The notes below the pieces were generated by a model. It had not been told where the DNA came from. It ran no database searches and was given only the letters and a program-made list of their open reading frames with translations. This document shows positions 25,508-34,855 of a stretch of DNA of 37,749 bases, one piece after another. Source of the DNA: Methanosphaera sp. (lineage in GTDB: Archaea; Methanobacteriota; Methanobacteria; Methanobacteriales; Methanobacteriaceae); assembly GCA_017430835.1 (NCBI GenBank), contig JAFRMD010000020.1:1-37749 (forward strand), given 5' to 3'. The position numbers and the translations under genes are program-made. The first letter of the stretch is position 1, and each line of letters opens with the position of its first letter.

Positions 25508-28500
25508 ATGTTAAGAAATAAGAAAGTTTTAATATTTACAATGATTGTAATAGTTTTATTAACCTTATCAGTAATCAGTGCAGAAGATACAACAAAGACC
25601 AATAAGATAACAAAGAAAAGCGTTGAAAAACCAGTTACAGTAACAAAAACTGCTGATAAAAATATTAAAACTATAAATAAAGAAAAATCAATCAACAAAA
25701 ATATTAAAACAAACACAAAAGCAAATATCAATAAGAATACAACAAAAACTAGTCAAAAAGATTTAAAAACAGCAAATACTAAAAACAACAAGGATTCAAC
25801 AAAAAGCAAAGAAAAAATAATAAAAATTGACAACAAGACTACACAAGAATCAAATAGTTCCAAATCATTAAACAACCTGTTAAAAAAGAATACACAAAAG
25901 GAAACAAAAAGTGATGAACCCCAAGATGGAGACATTATTACTAGGGAAGAAGAGTCTGTCATGGACTTTTATAATACATTACAAGGTTTACCACACCTAA
26001 TGAGTGATGGTGGAGTTGGATTTTGTGTAAACTTATCAGTTACTTTATATGATGGAACAAAATTTACTAGTGAAAAAGAATATGAAATACTAAACCACTT
26101 ATCCGGTGAAGATGTACAACAGTATATTAAAGTATTCCTTATACAAAACTTTAACAAAGGATACTTTAAAGATGATTCAGGAAAATTACAAAGTGTAATA
26201 TGGGCTTTCACAGATAAAGAAATAGGATCACCAACTCCTTTCCCCAAATCACAGGGATTATGGGAAGTGAGTTACACCTCTGGAAGTACAACTTATCTTA
26301 GATATAACTCATCCGCTTCATATAATCAAACAGAATTACGTAAAGCATATGATAAAGCTATTGCTGATGCAGATACGTATGAGCCAATAGGTCATCAGTA
26401 CATTGAAACAGTAGATGGTACCAAGTATGTTTATGAATTTAATTTACTTACTCCAACTACTAGTGGTCAAACATTAATTACTGTAAACTATTATGAACTT
26501 AAAGACTTTGATCTTAAAGTCATTAAGCACTGGGATGATCATGATGATGTTGACAAATTACGACCAGAAAACATTAATCTTTCCTTATACCGTAAAGTAA
26601 AGATAACCTATGATGGTGATGTAGTATACGAAAATGATTATCGGGTAGATAAGATTCAGTTAAACAAGTCTGATAATTGGAAAGGTCATTATCACTTAGC
26701 TGCTCCAGACATCAACAATGTTAAGAAAGTCCCATATGGTGGATTATATTCTAGAACATATACATATGATTATTCATATTATCTAGTAGAAGATCCAATA
26801 GCAAATTACACAACTGAAAACGTTAAAAACTATTTCACATTCACAAAAAACCATGCAAACGTTACAATACTAAACACTCATGAAGTAAGTAACAAAACAG
26901 AGGTAACAGTTAAGAAGAAATGGTCAGATTATCATAATCATCCATCATTAAGACCATCTGAAATTAAGGTAACACTTTATGCAGATGATGATGAAATTCA
27001 CACTTATCATTTGAAAGATGAAAATGATTGGAAACTAACAATCAGTAATCTTGAAAGGTTTAATGATGATGGTAATGAAATAAAGTACAAATTCATAGAA
27101 AAAGTACCTGAACATTATACAGTTTCATATACTCATGAAGGTAATCATTACACAATATTAAACACACTCATATCAGAAATTAACATTACTGGAACAAAAA
27201 CATGGATTGATGGAAATAAACATCATAACAATGCAGAAGAAGTACGTTTAACTCTAAAAAGAACTGTTGTAAATAAAACAACAAGAGTTGATGAAACTCC
27301 AACATGGCATGGAAATACTTATAAATATACTAATTTACCAAAATACAACCACAAAGGTGAAGAATATATCTATAATGTAATAGAAAAACGTGTTCCTGGT
27401 TATGATAATCCATTATATGATGGCTACGATATTACTAACCTAAAAACTGCAAAATACATTAATATTACAGTAACCAAAAAATGGGTCAACAATCATGAAA
27501 AGATTCCACAAAACATTACTGTAAATTTACTATGTAACCATGAAGTAATAGAATCAGTGATATTATCCAAAGAAAATGATTGGAAACACACATTTATAAA
27601 CTTACAACAACATGATTCAAACTACAATGTTCTAGAGTATATAGTTGATGAAATAATAATTCCAGAAGGTTACCATGCAGATTATTCCGGTGATATGTTT
27701 AATGGATTTGTAATAACAAATTCCTATAAAAGCAATGAACCGAAAAATGAGACAACAATCAAAAAAGAACCAAAAAATGAAACAGTGAAAAAAGAACCAG
27801 CAAAAGAAACTGTTAACATTAAAGTAAGAAAAATATGGATTACACATGGTCATAAAAAACCAAGTAGTATAACAGTTGATCTAATGATTGGTGAACACCA
27901 TATAGAAACAGCAAGATTATCCAGCAAAAACAATTGGAAATACACTTTCAAAAACCTTGATAAATATGATGAAAATGGTGAATTAATTCAATATACCATT
28001 GATGAAGTAATTATTGAAGAGTATTATCATGTAAAATATACAGGTAATATGCATGATGGATTTGTAATTACCAATGAATATAAACATGTAGAACCTAAGG
28101 TTCAAACAGTTAATGTAACAGTTACAAAGAAATGGAAAAATAACATCATAAGTGTTAATGATTCGATTTCAGTTAGTTTACTTGCAAACGGACAACACGT
28201 AGCAAGTACAACATTATCTCATGAAAATAATTGGATACATACATTTACATTACTGCCTAAATATGATAAAAAGGGTAAAGTAATAAAATATGAAGTATCA
28301 GAAGTTATTGTTCCAGAAAACTTTATTGCTCATTATTCAGGTAACATGAATAAAGGATTAGTTATAACCAATATATACATCAACCCAGTAAACAAAACAT
28401 TAGAAGAAGACAAGAACATCACAGTACATAAAAAGAACAAGACAGAACATAAGGAAAACATTACCTTTGAAAATGAAACAGAACTTATACACTTCAAATG

Positions 28501-29290
28501 GGGATGGGAACTTATAAACATGTCCAAATACTTTGAATTGTACGGTGATGATAATGTAACTGGAGACTTTGCAGATAACAATCAAACAAACAATAATTAT
28601 CCGGAAACAAATCCTAACAACAAAGCAACAATAAATAACAACAATAATCAAAACAGTAATTCAATAGGAACAAAATCAGTAAATTCAGCAAATTCACCAA
28701 ACTACGAATACAACAGATATTATAACAACTATAGAAGATACAACAACAACTATAGAAGATATAATAACAATTATTATAGAAGTTACAGGCCAGGAAATTA
28801 CTATCCAAGTTACAATTATGCTGACAATGGAAAAGGATACAAATATCATCTTTATATTTACTTATACGAGGAATATATATTAGGTCATATGAGTTATCAA
28901 GACTTCCTAGCAGCACTAGAACATGAAGGAATAGACATCATACACCATCATACCCATTGGGATGAAAATGGTGTATTAGTAGTTGACTATGAAACATTAG
29001 ATGATGTACCACACACTATTAACCTAAAAGATAGTCAAGGACACATAGAAGATTCAAATGCAAAAATAGACAAATCTGGTGCAAATAGTAAAGATCACAT
29101 TATAGATTCGGGTGAAGTAACATCAAAACACACAGAAAAATCCAAACAAAAAGTTGCAGCAAACAAACAAAATAAAAAACCAACCAGTCAAAGCACAAAT
29201 ACAAAAAAACCATCAAAAACCAGTAAAAAATCAAGCAACTCAAATACTAAGTCCAGTAATTCAAACAATAAAGTAAGTAGTACCAAATAA
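25508..29290 (+). CDS. Thioester-domain/Cna-B repeat surface adhesin
   Basis: A 1260-residue secreted protein. Residues 1-20 are a signal peptide (LIFTMIVIVLLTLSVISA). A Lys/Thr/Asn-rich spacer runs to ~140. Residues ~145-320 look like a thioester domain: Cys173 in GFCVN and Gln228 in LQSVIWAF fit the Cys/QxxIW pair that makes an internal thioester in Gram-positive adhesins. Six Cna-B repeats follow (about 334-460, 464-555, 557-648, 650-741, 770-859, 867-959), each with a KKW or similar Lys strand, a Y.V.E strand and a final ITN or ILN; these are the residues that form Lys-Asn isopeptide bonds. The linker before repeat five repeats KKEPKNET. The C-terminus has an Asn/Tyr/Arg region, a ~90-residue unknown domain and a Lys/Ser/Thr tail. 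GGAGG precedes the ATG. Confidence 0.85.
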   Translation: MLRNKKVLIFTMIVIVLLTLSVISAEDTTKTNKITKKSVEKPVTVTKTADKNIKTINKEKSINKNIKTNTKANINKNTTKTSQKDLKTANTKNNKDSTKSKEKIIKIDNKTTQESNSSKSLNNLLKKNTQKETKSDEPQDGDIITREEESVMDFYNTLQGLPHLMSDGGVGFCVNLSVTLYDGTKFTSEKEYEILNHLSGEDVQQYIKVFLIQNFNKGYFKDDSGKLQSVIWAFTDKEIGSPTPFPKSQGLWEVSYTSGSTTYLRYNSSASYNQTELRKAYDKAIADADTYEPIGHQYIETVDGTKYVYEFNLLTPTTSGQTLITVNYYELKDFDLKVIKHWDDHDDVDKLRPENINLSLYRKVKITYDGDVVYENDYRVDKIQLNKSDNWKGHYHLAAPDINNVKKVPYGGLYSRTYTYDYSYYLVEDPIANYTTENVKNYFTFTKNHANVTILNTHEVSNKTEVTVKKKWSDYHNHPSLRPSEIKVTLYADDDEIHTYHLKDENDWKLTISNLERFNDDGNEIKYKFIEKVPEHYTVSYTHEGNHYTILNTLISEINITGTKTWIDGNKHHNNAEEVRLTLKRTVVNKTTRVDETPTWHGNTYKYTNLPKYNHKGEEYIYNVIEKRVPGYDNPLYDGYDITNLKTAKYINITVTKKWVNNHEKIPQNITVNLLCNHEVIESVILSKENDWKHTFINLQQHDSNYNVLEYIVDEIIIPEGYHADYSGDMFNGFVITNSYKSNEPKNETTIKKEPKNETVKKEPAKETVNIKVRKIWITHGHKKPSSITVDLMIGEHHIETARLSSKNNWKYTFKNLDKYDENGELIQYTIDEVIIEEYYHVKYTGNMHDGFVITNEYKHVEPKVQTVNVTVTKKWKNNIISVNDSISVSLLANGQHVASTTLSHENNWIHTFTLLPKYDKKGKVIKYEVSEVIVPENFIAHYSGNMNKGLVITNIYINPVNKTLEEDKNITVHKKNKTEHKENITFENETELIHFKWGWELINMSKYFELYGDDNVTGDFADNNQTNNNYPETNPNNKATINNNNNQNSNSIGTKSVNSANSPNYEYNRYYNNYRRYNNNYRRYNNNYYRSYRPGNYYPSYNYADNGKGYKYHLYIYLYEEYILGHMSYQDFLAALEHEGIDIIHHHTHWDENGVLVVDYETLDDVPHTINLKDSQGHIEDSNAKIDKSGANSKDHIIDSGEVTSKHTEKSKQKVAANKQNKKPTSQSTNTKKPSKTSKKSSNSNTKSSNSNNKVSSTK

Positions 29291-29362
29291 GTACTATTTA
29301 CACCCTTTAACCTCCATAAAGAATAAATCATTTCTTGTTAAAGAAATTCTCATTTTCTTATA

Positions 29363-29527
29363 TTAGTCTTTTGAAAATAATTGACTCTTCTTGAAGGAAA
29401 TAATTAATTCACCATTTTCCTTTTCATTCCATCGTATAATATCGCCTTCTTCCAAATCATATTTTTTAACTAAATGAGATGGAATGATACTTTGCATTTC
29501 ATTGTTGAGTCTTGTTTCAAATATCAT
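29363..29527 (-). CDS. AbrB/MazE-type swapped-hairpin DNA-binding protein
   Basis: A 54-residue protein. The pattern ETRLNNEMQSIIPSHLVKKY, then LEEGDIIRWNEKENGELIIS and a basic end, fits the AbrB/SpoVT fold in which two chains swap hairpins to bind DNA. Such small proteins act as transition-state regulators or as antitoxins; no toxin partner is adjacent, so a regulator is likelier. The site AAGTGATTTACTATG precedes the start. It is divergent from the recombinase gene, and a palindrome (29567-29592) lies between them. It is convergent with the adhesin gene. Confidence 0.78.
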   Translation of the reverse strand: MIFETRLNNEMQSIIPSHLVKKYDLEEGDIIRWNEKENGELIISFKKSQLFSKD

Positions 29528-29566
29528 AGTAAATCACTTATACATTATTTATAGGCAATCCATATT

Positions 29567-29592
29567 ATACTTTTAATACAATTAAAAAGTAT
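29567..29592. repeat. Palindrome between the AbrB-like and recombinase genes
   Basis: ATACTTTT (29567-29574) and AAAAGTAT (29585-29592) are perfect 8-bp complements with a 10-base loop. Located in the divergent promoter region, it is a possible binding site for the AbrB-like protein or the recombinase. Confidence 0.4.
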
Positions 29593-29646
29593 GAAAGATA
29601 ATATTAAACTAAAATAATTACTTTAAAAATGTTTATAGGTATTTTT

Positions 29647-30684
29647 ATGTATAACAATAAATTATTTAAAAAGTTTTGTAAAGAACGCAATATTAAGGAC
29701 AGCACAATTGAATCTTATTCTATTCCCATTAAAAGATACATACGATTTCATAACTGTAGTTTAGAAGAATTAATAGAGGAAGCAAATATTGATGAAGAAA
29801 AAAGAATTCCACTTAAACAAAGACGATTAAAAGATAGATTAATAAGCTTTAGAAATAATCTATTGGAAAGTAAATTATCATCAAATACTATAAGAACCTA
29901 TTTTTCAAAAATCAAAACATTTTACAAGCATTTTGAAATAGAAATACCATATCTGCCGGAAATTAAATATGAAAAAGATTATGTAACAAATTACCTGGAT
30001 TTACCCACAAAAGAACATATTAGACAAGCAGTAGATTATTCTCAATTACCAATTAAAGCACTGATACTATTTATGTCCAGTAGTGGAACAGCCAAAGCTG
30101 AAACTTTATCATTAACTGTAAAAGATTTTATTGAAGCAACAAAGGAATACCATAAGTCAAATAATTTAAGCAACATATTATATGAATTGTCACAAAAAGA
30201 TGAAATAATTCCTACAATCTATTTAAAACGGATAAAGACAGACAAATATTATTATACATTCTGTTCATCAGAGGCCAGCAAATATATTGTTTTATACTTA
30301 AAATCTAGAAGGAATTTGAAATTGAATGATAAACTATTTCCTTTTAAGTCATCCTATGTTATTAGTGCATTTCAGAAGATTAATGATAATATGAGGTGGG
30401 GTGTTAAAGGAAAATATAGGTTCTTCAGAACTCATACCCTACGTAAATTTCATGCAAGTAACATTCAGTTAAGTGCAGAATACGTGGATGCATTACAGGG
30501 ACGAAGTAAAAATAGTGTACATGAAACATACATCAAAACAAACCCTGACAAACTTAAGGAAATATACATTAAAAAGATGAAAAATGTGATGATCTTCTAT
30601 GACGATAAAAATAATAAAGATAATAATGAAGAGATAAACATTACAATAAACATATTCCTATCCAATAAACACTTAATTCTATAA
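29647..30684 (+). CDS. Tyrosine recombinase (phage-integrase family)
   Basis: A 345-residue protein. The N-terminal SAM-like domain (to about residue 110) precedes a catalytic domain with Lys197 (RIKTDK), HTLR at 263-266 and the nucleophile Tyr295 in SVHETYIKTNP. The first catalytic Arg is not where expected: at GTAKAE (147-152) the position is Ala or Lys. The ATG at 29647 is chosen because TAGGT is at ribosome-site distance; an in-frame ATG at 29629 has none. Tyrosine recombinases integrate or excise mobile DNA or invert promoters. No attachment repeat or other phage gene is visible, so the role is open. Confidence 0.82.
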   Translation: MYNNKLFKKFCKERNIKDSTIESYSIPIKRYIRFHNCSLEELIEEANIDEEKRIPLKQRRLKDRLISFRNNLLESKLSSNTIRTYFSKIKTFYKHFEIEIPYLPEIKYEKDYVTNYLDLPTKEHIRQAVDYSQLPIKALILFMSSSGTAKAETLSLTVKDFIEATKEYHKSNNLSNILYELSQKDEIIPTIYLKRIKTDKYYYTFCSSEASKYIVLYLKSRRNLKLNDKLFPFKSSYVISAFQKINDNMRWGVKGKYRFFRTHTLRKFHASNIQLSAEYVDALQGRSKNSVHETYIKTNPDKLKEIYIKKMKNVMIFYDDKNNKDNNEEINITINIFLSNKHLIL

Positions 30685-30721
30685 CAATATTAACAATAAT
30701 TTTTTCATAATCATTTTTTTA

Positions 30722-31315
30722 TTACAATTTTTGCTTAAATAATAATACTCCTGTAATAAAATTCCATAATATCAATGTATATACGGATAAACGTTCAAAT
30801 ACAGGCATGTAAATGTTTGTCATATTAAAGAACAATATCCAAAATGCAATAAAACCTATAATCCCCAACAATAATGTAAAGTTTTGATATTTAACATTCT
30901 TTTTCATAGATTTGGAGATAATTATCAGTAATATATTTCCTCCAAGAATAGCCATTACAGCCCCCAAAGTATGATACCCAGAGGTTATAGGATTTCCACC
31001 GTGAATAAGACCAACAATTATAACACCCAAAGAGGTAACGACAGTTAACAGATAATACAATACATTGTTTTTTATTATGTATTCTTTGAATTTGGAGAAA
31101 TTACCTAAGATAAGTGTTAAACCTATTAAAATAAATGCCGAATTCATCAGTTGAAAAAATGGTGAATTATTGGATGGAATTCCCAATTCCGAAATTGTAT
31201 GGAATAGGTAAGTATTCAATAATGAATCTTTAAAGAATAATGCACAGATTACTTCAGCAAAGATGTAATAAACGCTACCAAATATATAAACGATACCAAT
31301 ATTTTTAGACTTCAT
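30722..31315 (-). CDS. DUF998-family membrane protein
   Basis: A 197-residue protein with about six membrane segments. Its SELGIP motif (TISELGIPSNNSPF) after the second segment and the GGNP..SGYHTLGA loop identify DUF998, whose role is unknown. It ends about 40 bp after the recombinase stop, in convergent orientation. It begins 20 bp downstream of the ACT-metallo-beta-lactamase gene and is probably in the same operon as that gene and mtaA. Confidence 0.78.
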   Translation of the reverse strand: MKSKNIGIVYIFGSVYYIFAEVICALFFKDSLLNTYLFHTISELGIPSNNSPFFQLMNSAFILIGLTLILGNFSKFKEYIIKNNVLYYLLTVVTSLGVIIVGLIHGGNPITSGYHTLGAVMAILGGNILLIIISKSMKKNVKYQNFTLLLGIIGFIAFWILFFNMTNIYMPVFERLSVYTLILWNFITGVLLFKQKL

Positions 31316-31334
31316 AATTTTTCATTAATCCTAT

Positions 31335-32753
31335 TTAATTATTTTGCAACCATTGGCCATGTCCAGGACAAAGTAAATAATCATTACACTTATTCAAAAT
31401 GATTTTTCTACAACTAGAAGCTTTACTTGAATCAGTATTTACAGAACCCATAAGGTAAGGGGCTAAAAGATTAAAATCATATTGTTCTGGAGTAAATCCT
31501 TTAACATTAACAAAAATGTCTCCCGTAAAAATTATTTTCATTTCCTTTTCAACTAAAATAATTTCTCCTTTAAGGTGTCCACCATTAGATTCATATATTT
31601 CAAATGACAAATCATTGAAAACAAAATCACCAATTCTGTCAAATTCTTCATCGTTTGATTTAGTTCCAATAATTCTTAACTTAGTTAATAATGGTGGTTC
31701 ATACTTTGAAATAATTCTATCCAATTTAATATAAGGTTCATGTAATGGGTTTTCTTCACGAAAATCCTTCTTGCCTTCATGTTCCCTTTTGAAATTAATG
31801 AAAGTATTCTCACTGACATAAATGTCTTCAAATATGTCACTGATACCTGCATGATCCATATCAGCATGTGTAAGTATGAGTTGTTTTTTCATATTATCAA
31901 AATCGGGAAAAAGTTCATGGAAAACTTTTTTCATTTCATCCTTATAACATGCAAAGCCTGAATCAATAAAGAGTAACTCCCCACTTGATTCAAGTATATA
32001 AGTGTTACCACCACATGGAGGTTCAATCAAGTAAACAGTTGTATTGTCTGAGATAGTTTTATGACTAATTCTTGGATTAAAGTTATCATTTTTGTAATCA
32101 ACCGTATAATTAGCAAATTTTCTGATATAATTAAAGGTTTTAAAATAATTTTCATGTTTATCTTCAAGTATTTGCAGAATCTTATTAGAATTATTTAGGA
32201 AATCATTTGTTTCTTTTTGTGTTAATGACAACTTATTTTTCATTTCCTGGGCAAAATTGTGATAAAATACTGTATTGTCAATTATTTTATCCTGAGTATC
32301 ATAGTTTATAGAAGTTATTTCACAGAAGGTACTGATTTCATCAAGTACTTCCTGAATAAGTTTGGAATTGGCTGCATAAAGTCCTATTTTACAGTACTGG
32401 TAAGATGTATGATTTTCCTGAGTATTAACATAGGAAATATTTACATCATATTTTTCAAAGACTTTCAGAATGTTTGTGACTGTTCCGGGAATGTCAATAA
32501 TTTGTAATGTAATTAAAACATCCACTTCTTCACTGCTATCCTTCAACAGGTAATTTTTTTCTTCCAATTCCCTGGATAAATTCTTGATATTATCTTCATC
32601 AGCATATACTTCAACAAAAACTGTGTGTTGATCTACAACTTTATTGTAACTGAGTCGTGTAATATTTGCATTATGTGAAGAGATAATTTTTGAAACTTCC
32701 AATAAATGACCAGATCGATCCTCTAATCTTAAAATAAACGTTTTGTATCTCAT
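31335..32753 (-). CDS. Two ACT domains fused to a metallo-beta-lactamase-fold hydrolase
   Basis: A 472-residue protein. Residues ~1-72 and ~77-152 are two ACT domains (ILRLEDRSGHLLEVSKIISS and LQIIDIPGTVTNILKVFEKY), which bind amino acids or other small ligands. After a helical linker, a metallo-beta-lactamase domain shows ILTHADMDHAG (HxDxDH-type metal site, about 291-300), GGHLKGE (His, ~391), FTGDIF (Asp, ~408) and CPGHGQW (His, ~466), so it should bind two metals and hydrolyse something. The fusion suggests a ligand-controlled hydrolase. The ATG is preceded by GAGGATGG. It is 67 bp downstream of mtaA and may be in the same operon. Confidence 0.82.
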   Translation of the reverse strand: MRYKTFILRLEDRSGHLLEVSKIISSHNANITRLSYNKVVDQHTVFVEVYADEDNIKNLSRELEEKNYLLKDSSEEVDVLITLQIIDIPGTVTNILKVFEKYDVNISYVNTQENHTSYQYCKIGLYAANSKLIQEVLDEISTFCEITSINYDTQDKIIDNTVFYHNFAQEMKNKLSLTQKETNDFLNNSNKILQILEDKHENYFKTFNYIRKFANYTVDYKNDNFNPRISHKTISDNTTVYLIEPPCGGNTYILESSGELLFIDSGFACYKDEMKKVFHELFPDFDNMKKQLILTHADMDHAGISDIFEDIYVSENTFINFKREHEGKKDFREENPLHEPYIKLDRIISKYEPPLLTKLRIIGTKSNDEEFDRIGDFVFNDLSFEIYESNGGHLKGEIILVEKEMKIIFTGDIFVNVKGFTPEQYDFNLLAPYLMGSVNTDSSKASSCRKIILNKCNDYLLCPGHGQWLQNN

Positions 32754-32820
32754 TTTTATTCCATCCTCTTAATGTATTGATTATGATTTTTAAAAGATTA
32801 TAAAATCAAAAATAAAGTCC

Positions 32821-33837
32821 TTATTTGAAATATTCATTTCTAGCTTCAATCATTGCTTTAATATTATTTAGTGGTGTTTCATAGGCAATATTACAGCTTG
32901 GTCCCAGTATATCTACTTTTTTATCAAGACATTTTTTAGATTCTTCCTTGATTTCATCAGGAGTTTTCATTAGTAATGTTTCACCGATAGCTATATTTCC
33001 ACAAATAACCGTGTCATTACCAATGTTTTCCTTTAGTTCTCTTAAATAACTAATATCTACCTCTTGAGATATGCTTAATCCTTCATATCCACAGGAAAGC
33101 ATGTTTTCTAAGTTTGAATTTGTATCACCACAGATATGCAGTACTCCCGGTACTTTAAGTGTATCGGATAGTTCAATAAGGTATGGCTGAACTAAATCTT
33201 CAAATAAGTTGGGTTTTACTATATTGGATGTTGAACTTGGATCATTTACTACTATACAATCAACACCTATATCTTGATAAAACTTTATTTCTTCTACTAG
33301 TTTTGTGTTAATTTCTTCTAAGGCATCATCTATTTCAAAATAATCCGAATTCAACATCTTAATTATTTTTCCCAAATCAACCAAATCTGTGAGTAATGTG
33401 AAAGCACCTGTTACTTCTCCAATGAGAGGTACATTTCGGTCATCATATTTTTCATGAAGTATTTCTACTGCCTTTTCTATAACAGGAAATTGTCCTTGAC
33501 ATATGAAATCAGATGGAAATTCTATGTCTTCTGGTGAATTAAATGGTGCTTCCTCAATAATAGGTGTAAGTGTTTCTTCCTGTCTTTTCATAAAGTGACC
33601 AAAGGGTTCTGCTTCAAACCACAAATCAAGCGGTATTGTTATTCCCTCCATACCCGTATAATCGTATAGTGAACCTGCTACTTCAGCCATTTTTTGAGGA
33701 TTATGGTTTGCTTCATCAAATGTTGTTTTAGCCTTAAAAAGTAGTTCTGTAGTTAACACTGAAGGAAATGCTGTAACTGGTGTTTTTTCATGTTCTTTTC
33801 CTTTTAATGTGTTAATAAGATTTTCTTTAATATCCAT
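32821..33837 (-). CDS. mtaA: Methylcobamide:coenzyme M methyltransferase (MtaA type)
   Basis: A 338-residue enzyme of the uroporphyrinogen-decarboxylase-like superfamily. The zinc ligands His234, Cys236 (LHICGDT) and Cys315 (GPSCNIAYETPL) correspond closely to those of known MtaA. It moves the methyl group from a methylated corrinoid protein to coenzyme M, giving methyl-CoM for methane formation, in the cytoplasm. Methanosphaera grows on methanol plus hydrogen, so this enzyme fits its core energy pathway. MtbA (methylamines) is an alternative. The ATG at 33837 is preferred over 33846, with AAAGATGAT as ribosome site. No mtaB or mtaC is in the window. Confidence 0.85.
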   Translation of the reverse strand: MDIKENLINTLKGKEHEKTPVTAFPSVLTTELLFKAKTTFDEANHNPQKMAEVAGSLYDYTGMEGITIPLDLWFEAEPFGHFMKRQEETLTPIIEEAPFNSPEDIEFPSDFICQGQFPVIEKAVEILHEKYDDRNVPLIGEVTGAFTLLTDLVDLGKIIKMLNSDYFEIDDALEEINTKLVEEIKFYQDIGVDCIVVNDPSSTSNIVKPNLFEDLVQPYLIELSDTLKVPGVLHICGDTNSNLENMLSCGYEGLSISQEVDISYLRELKENIGNDTVICGNIAIGETLLMKTPDEIKEESKKCLDKKVDILGPSCNIAYETPLNNIKAMIEARNEYFK

Positions 33838-33948
33838 TTTTATCATCTTTAACGTAATGCTTAATTATTTATTATTTATAGTCATCCAATTGAAACATTT
33901 TTATTTATATCTTTGTTTTTTCTTCTTTTTTATTAATTAATATGATTT

Positions 33949-34604
33949 TTATAAATAATTATAATTAATTAATTTGATAACTTTTTCATAATCCTTTTCT
34001 ACATTTATTTTTGTAAATAATTTTTCTGATGAGTACGTCAGGTAAAATGTTAATCTTTTTCTTCTATGTTCATTATTAGTTTTAATTTCAATATCATTAT
34101 CCTTATAGTTTTCTAGTAACAATTGTATTGTTTGCCCATGACTATTCGAGAGTATAATCTATTTAATTCCATTATTCTTTCATAGTGTTCTTTACTAATG
34201 TAACAGTCATGCTTGAAAACTTTCTTTTCATGGAGAATACCCTTTTTTCTATAATACAATAGTAAACGATGATAAAAGTCAATCTTTTGTTCTAATTGAT
34301 TATCAAATGATAATAGTTTTTTCCTAATCTCTTTTAGGACTGTACATATCTCGGATTCTTTAACATAATCATCATTAAAAATTCCTTTCTTACCAGTCAT
34401 ACACCTTGTTATATTATTTGAAAATGAACGTGAAAGAGGGATATTAATAGAATTTTGTCTTGCTTCATAATATGAAAACAAAATCCAATGATTTACTATA
34501 TTGTCTTCTTCAAGGATTAAATTATCTTTAATACAAAAGTTTTTAACAGTATTTAAATCTATATTACTAATAATTGTATAATCATCACTCTTATTCCAAA
34601 TCAT
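33949..34604 (-). pseudogene. Unknown gene with an apparent single-base frameshift near the 3' end
   Basis: The intact frame gives 163 residues (34113-34604) and stops at TAG 34113-34115. Beyond the last codons, in the frame shifted by one base, a coding-like stretch continues with no stop for ~60 codons to TAA 33949-33951 (GQTIQLLLENYKDND, then KTNNEHRRKRLTFYLTY, ending KLINYNYL). It contains no ATG. One extra G in the GGG run at about 34131-34135 would join the two parts into a ~222-residue protein. The cause may be a real mutation, a sequencing error or recoding. The N-terminal part is basic and helical, with no family recognised. Confidence 0.55.
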
Positions 34605-34855
34605 TATATTTCCTCAATGAATATTATTTAAAATTTTTTTACTAAATTCTTTAATAAATTTTAGATTTTAGTAAATATATAAGTAATCCTAGCGTCTGAC
34701 AAGTAATATTCATTCAAAATACGTAAAGAAAATGTAGTTTAAAATATCTTTTTAAGCAGTTTAGATTAAATAATATTATTTTAACCTATTACGGTGAAGG
34801 ATATGGTGATAAAGATTAATAATATGAAAAAAAGGGGTTAACAAAGAAGATTAAA

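Noticed and set aside
28716..28790. Repeated AACTATAGAAGATA units that might look like a CRISPR or tandem-repeat element
   Set aside because: They are short, in frame and encode the Asn/Tyr/Arg-rich segment of the adhesin; there are no spacers.
25087..30684. Possible invertible promoter or excisable island around the adhesin and recombinase
   Set aside because: I could not find matching inverted or direct repeats flanking the region, and no tRNA or phage genes are nearby.
34790..34845. GGTGAT-type ribosome site followed by ATG in the spacer before the M48 gene
   Set aside because: The frame ends after five codons (MKKRG), too short to support as a gene.
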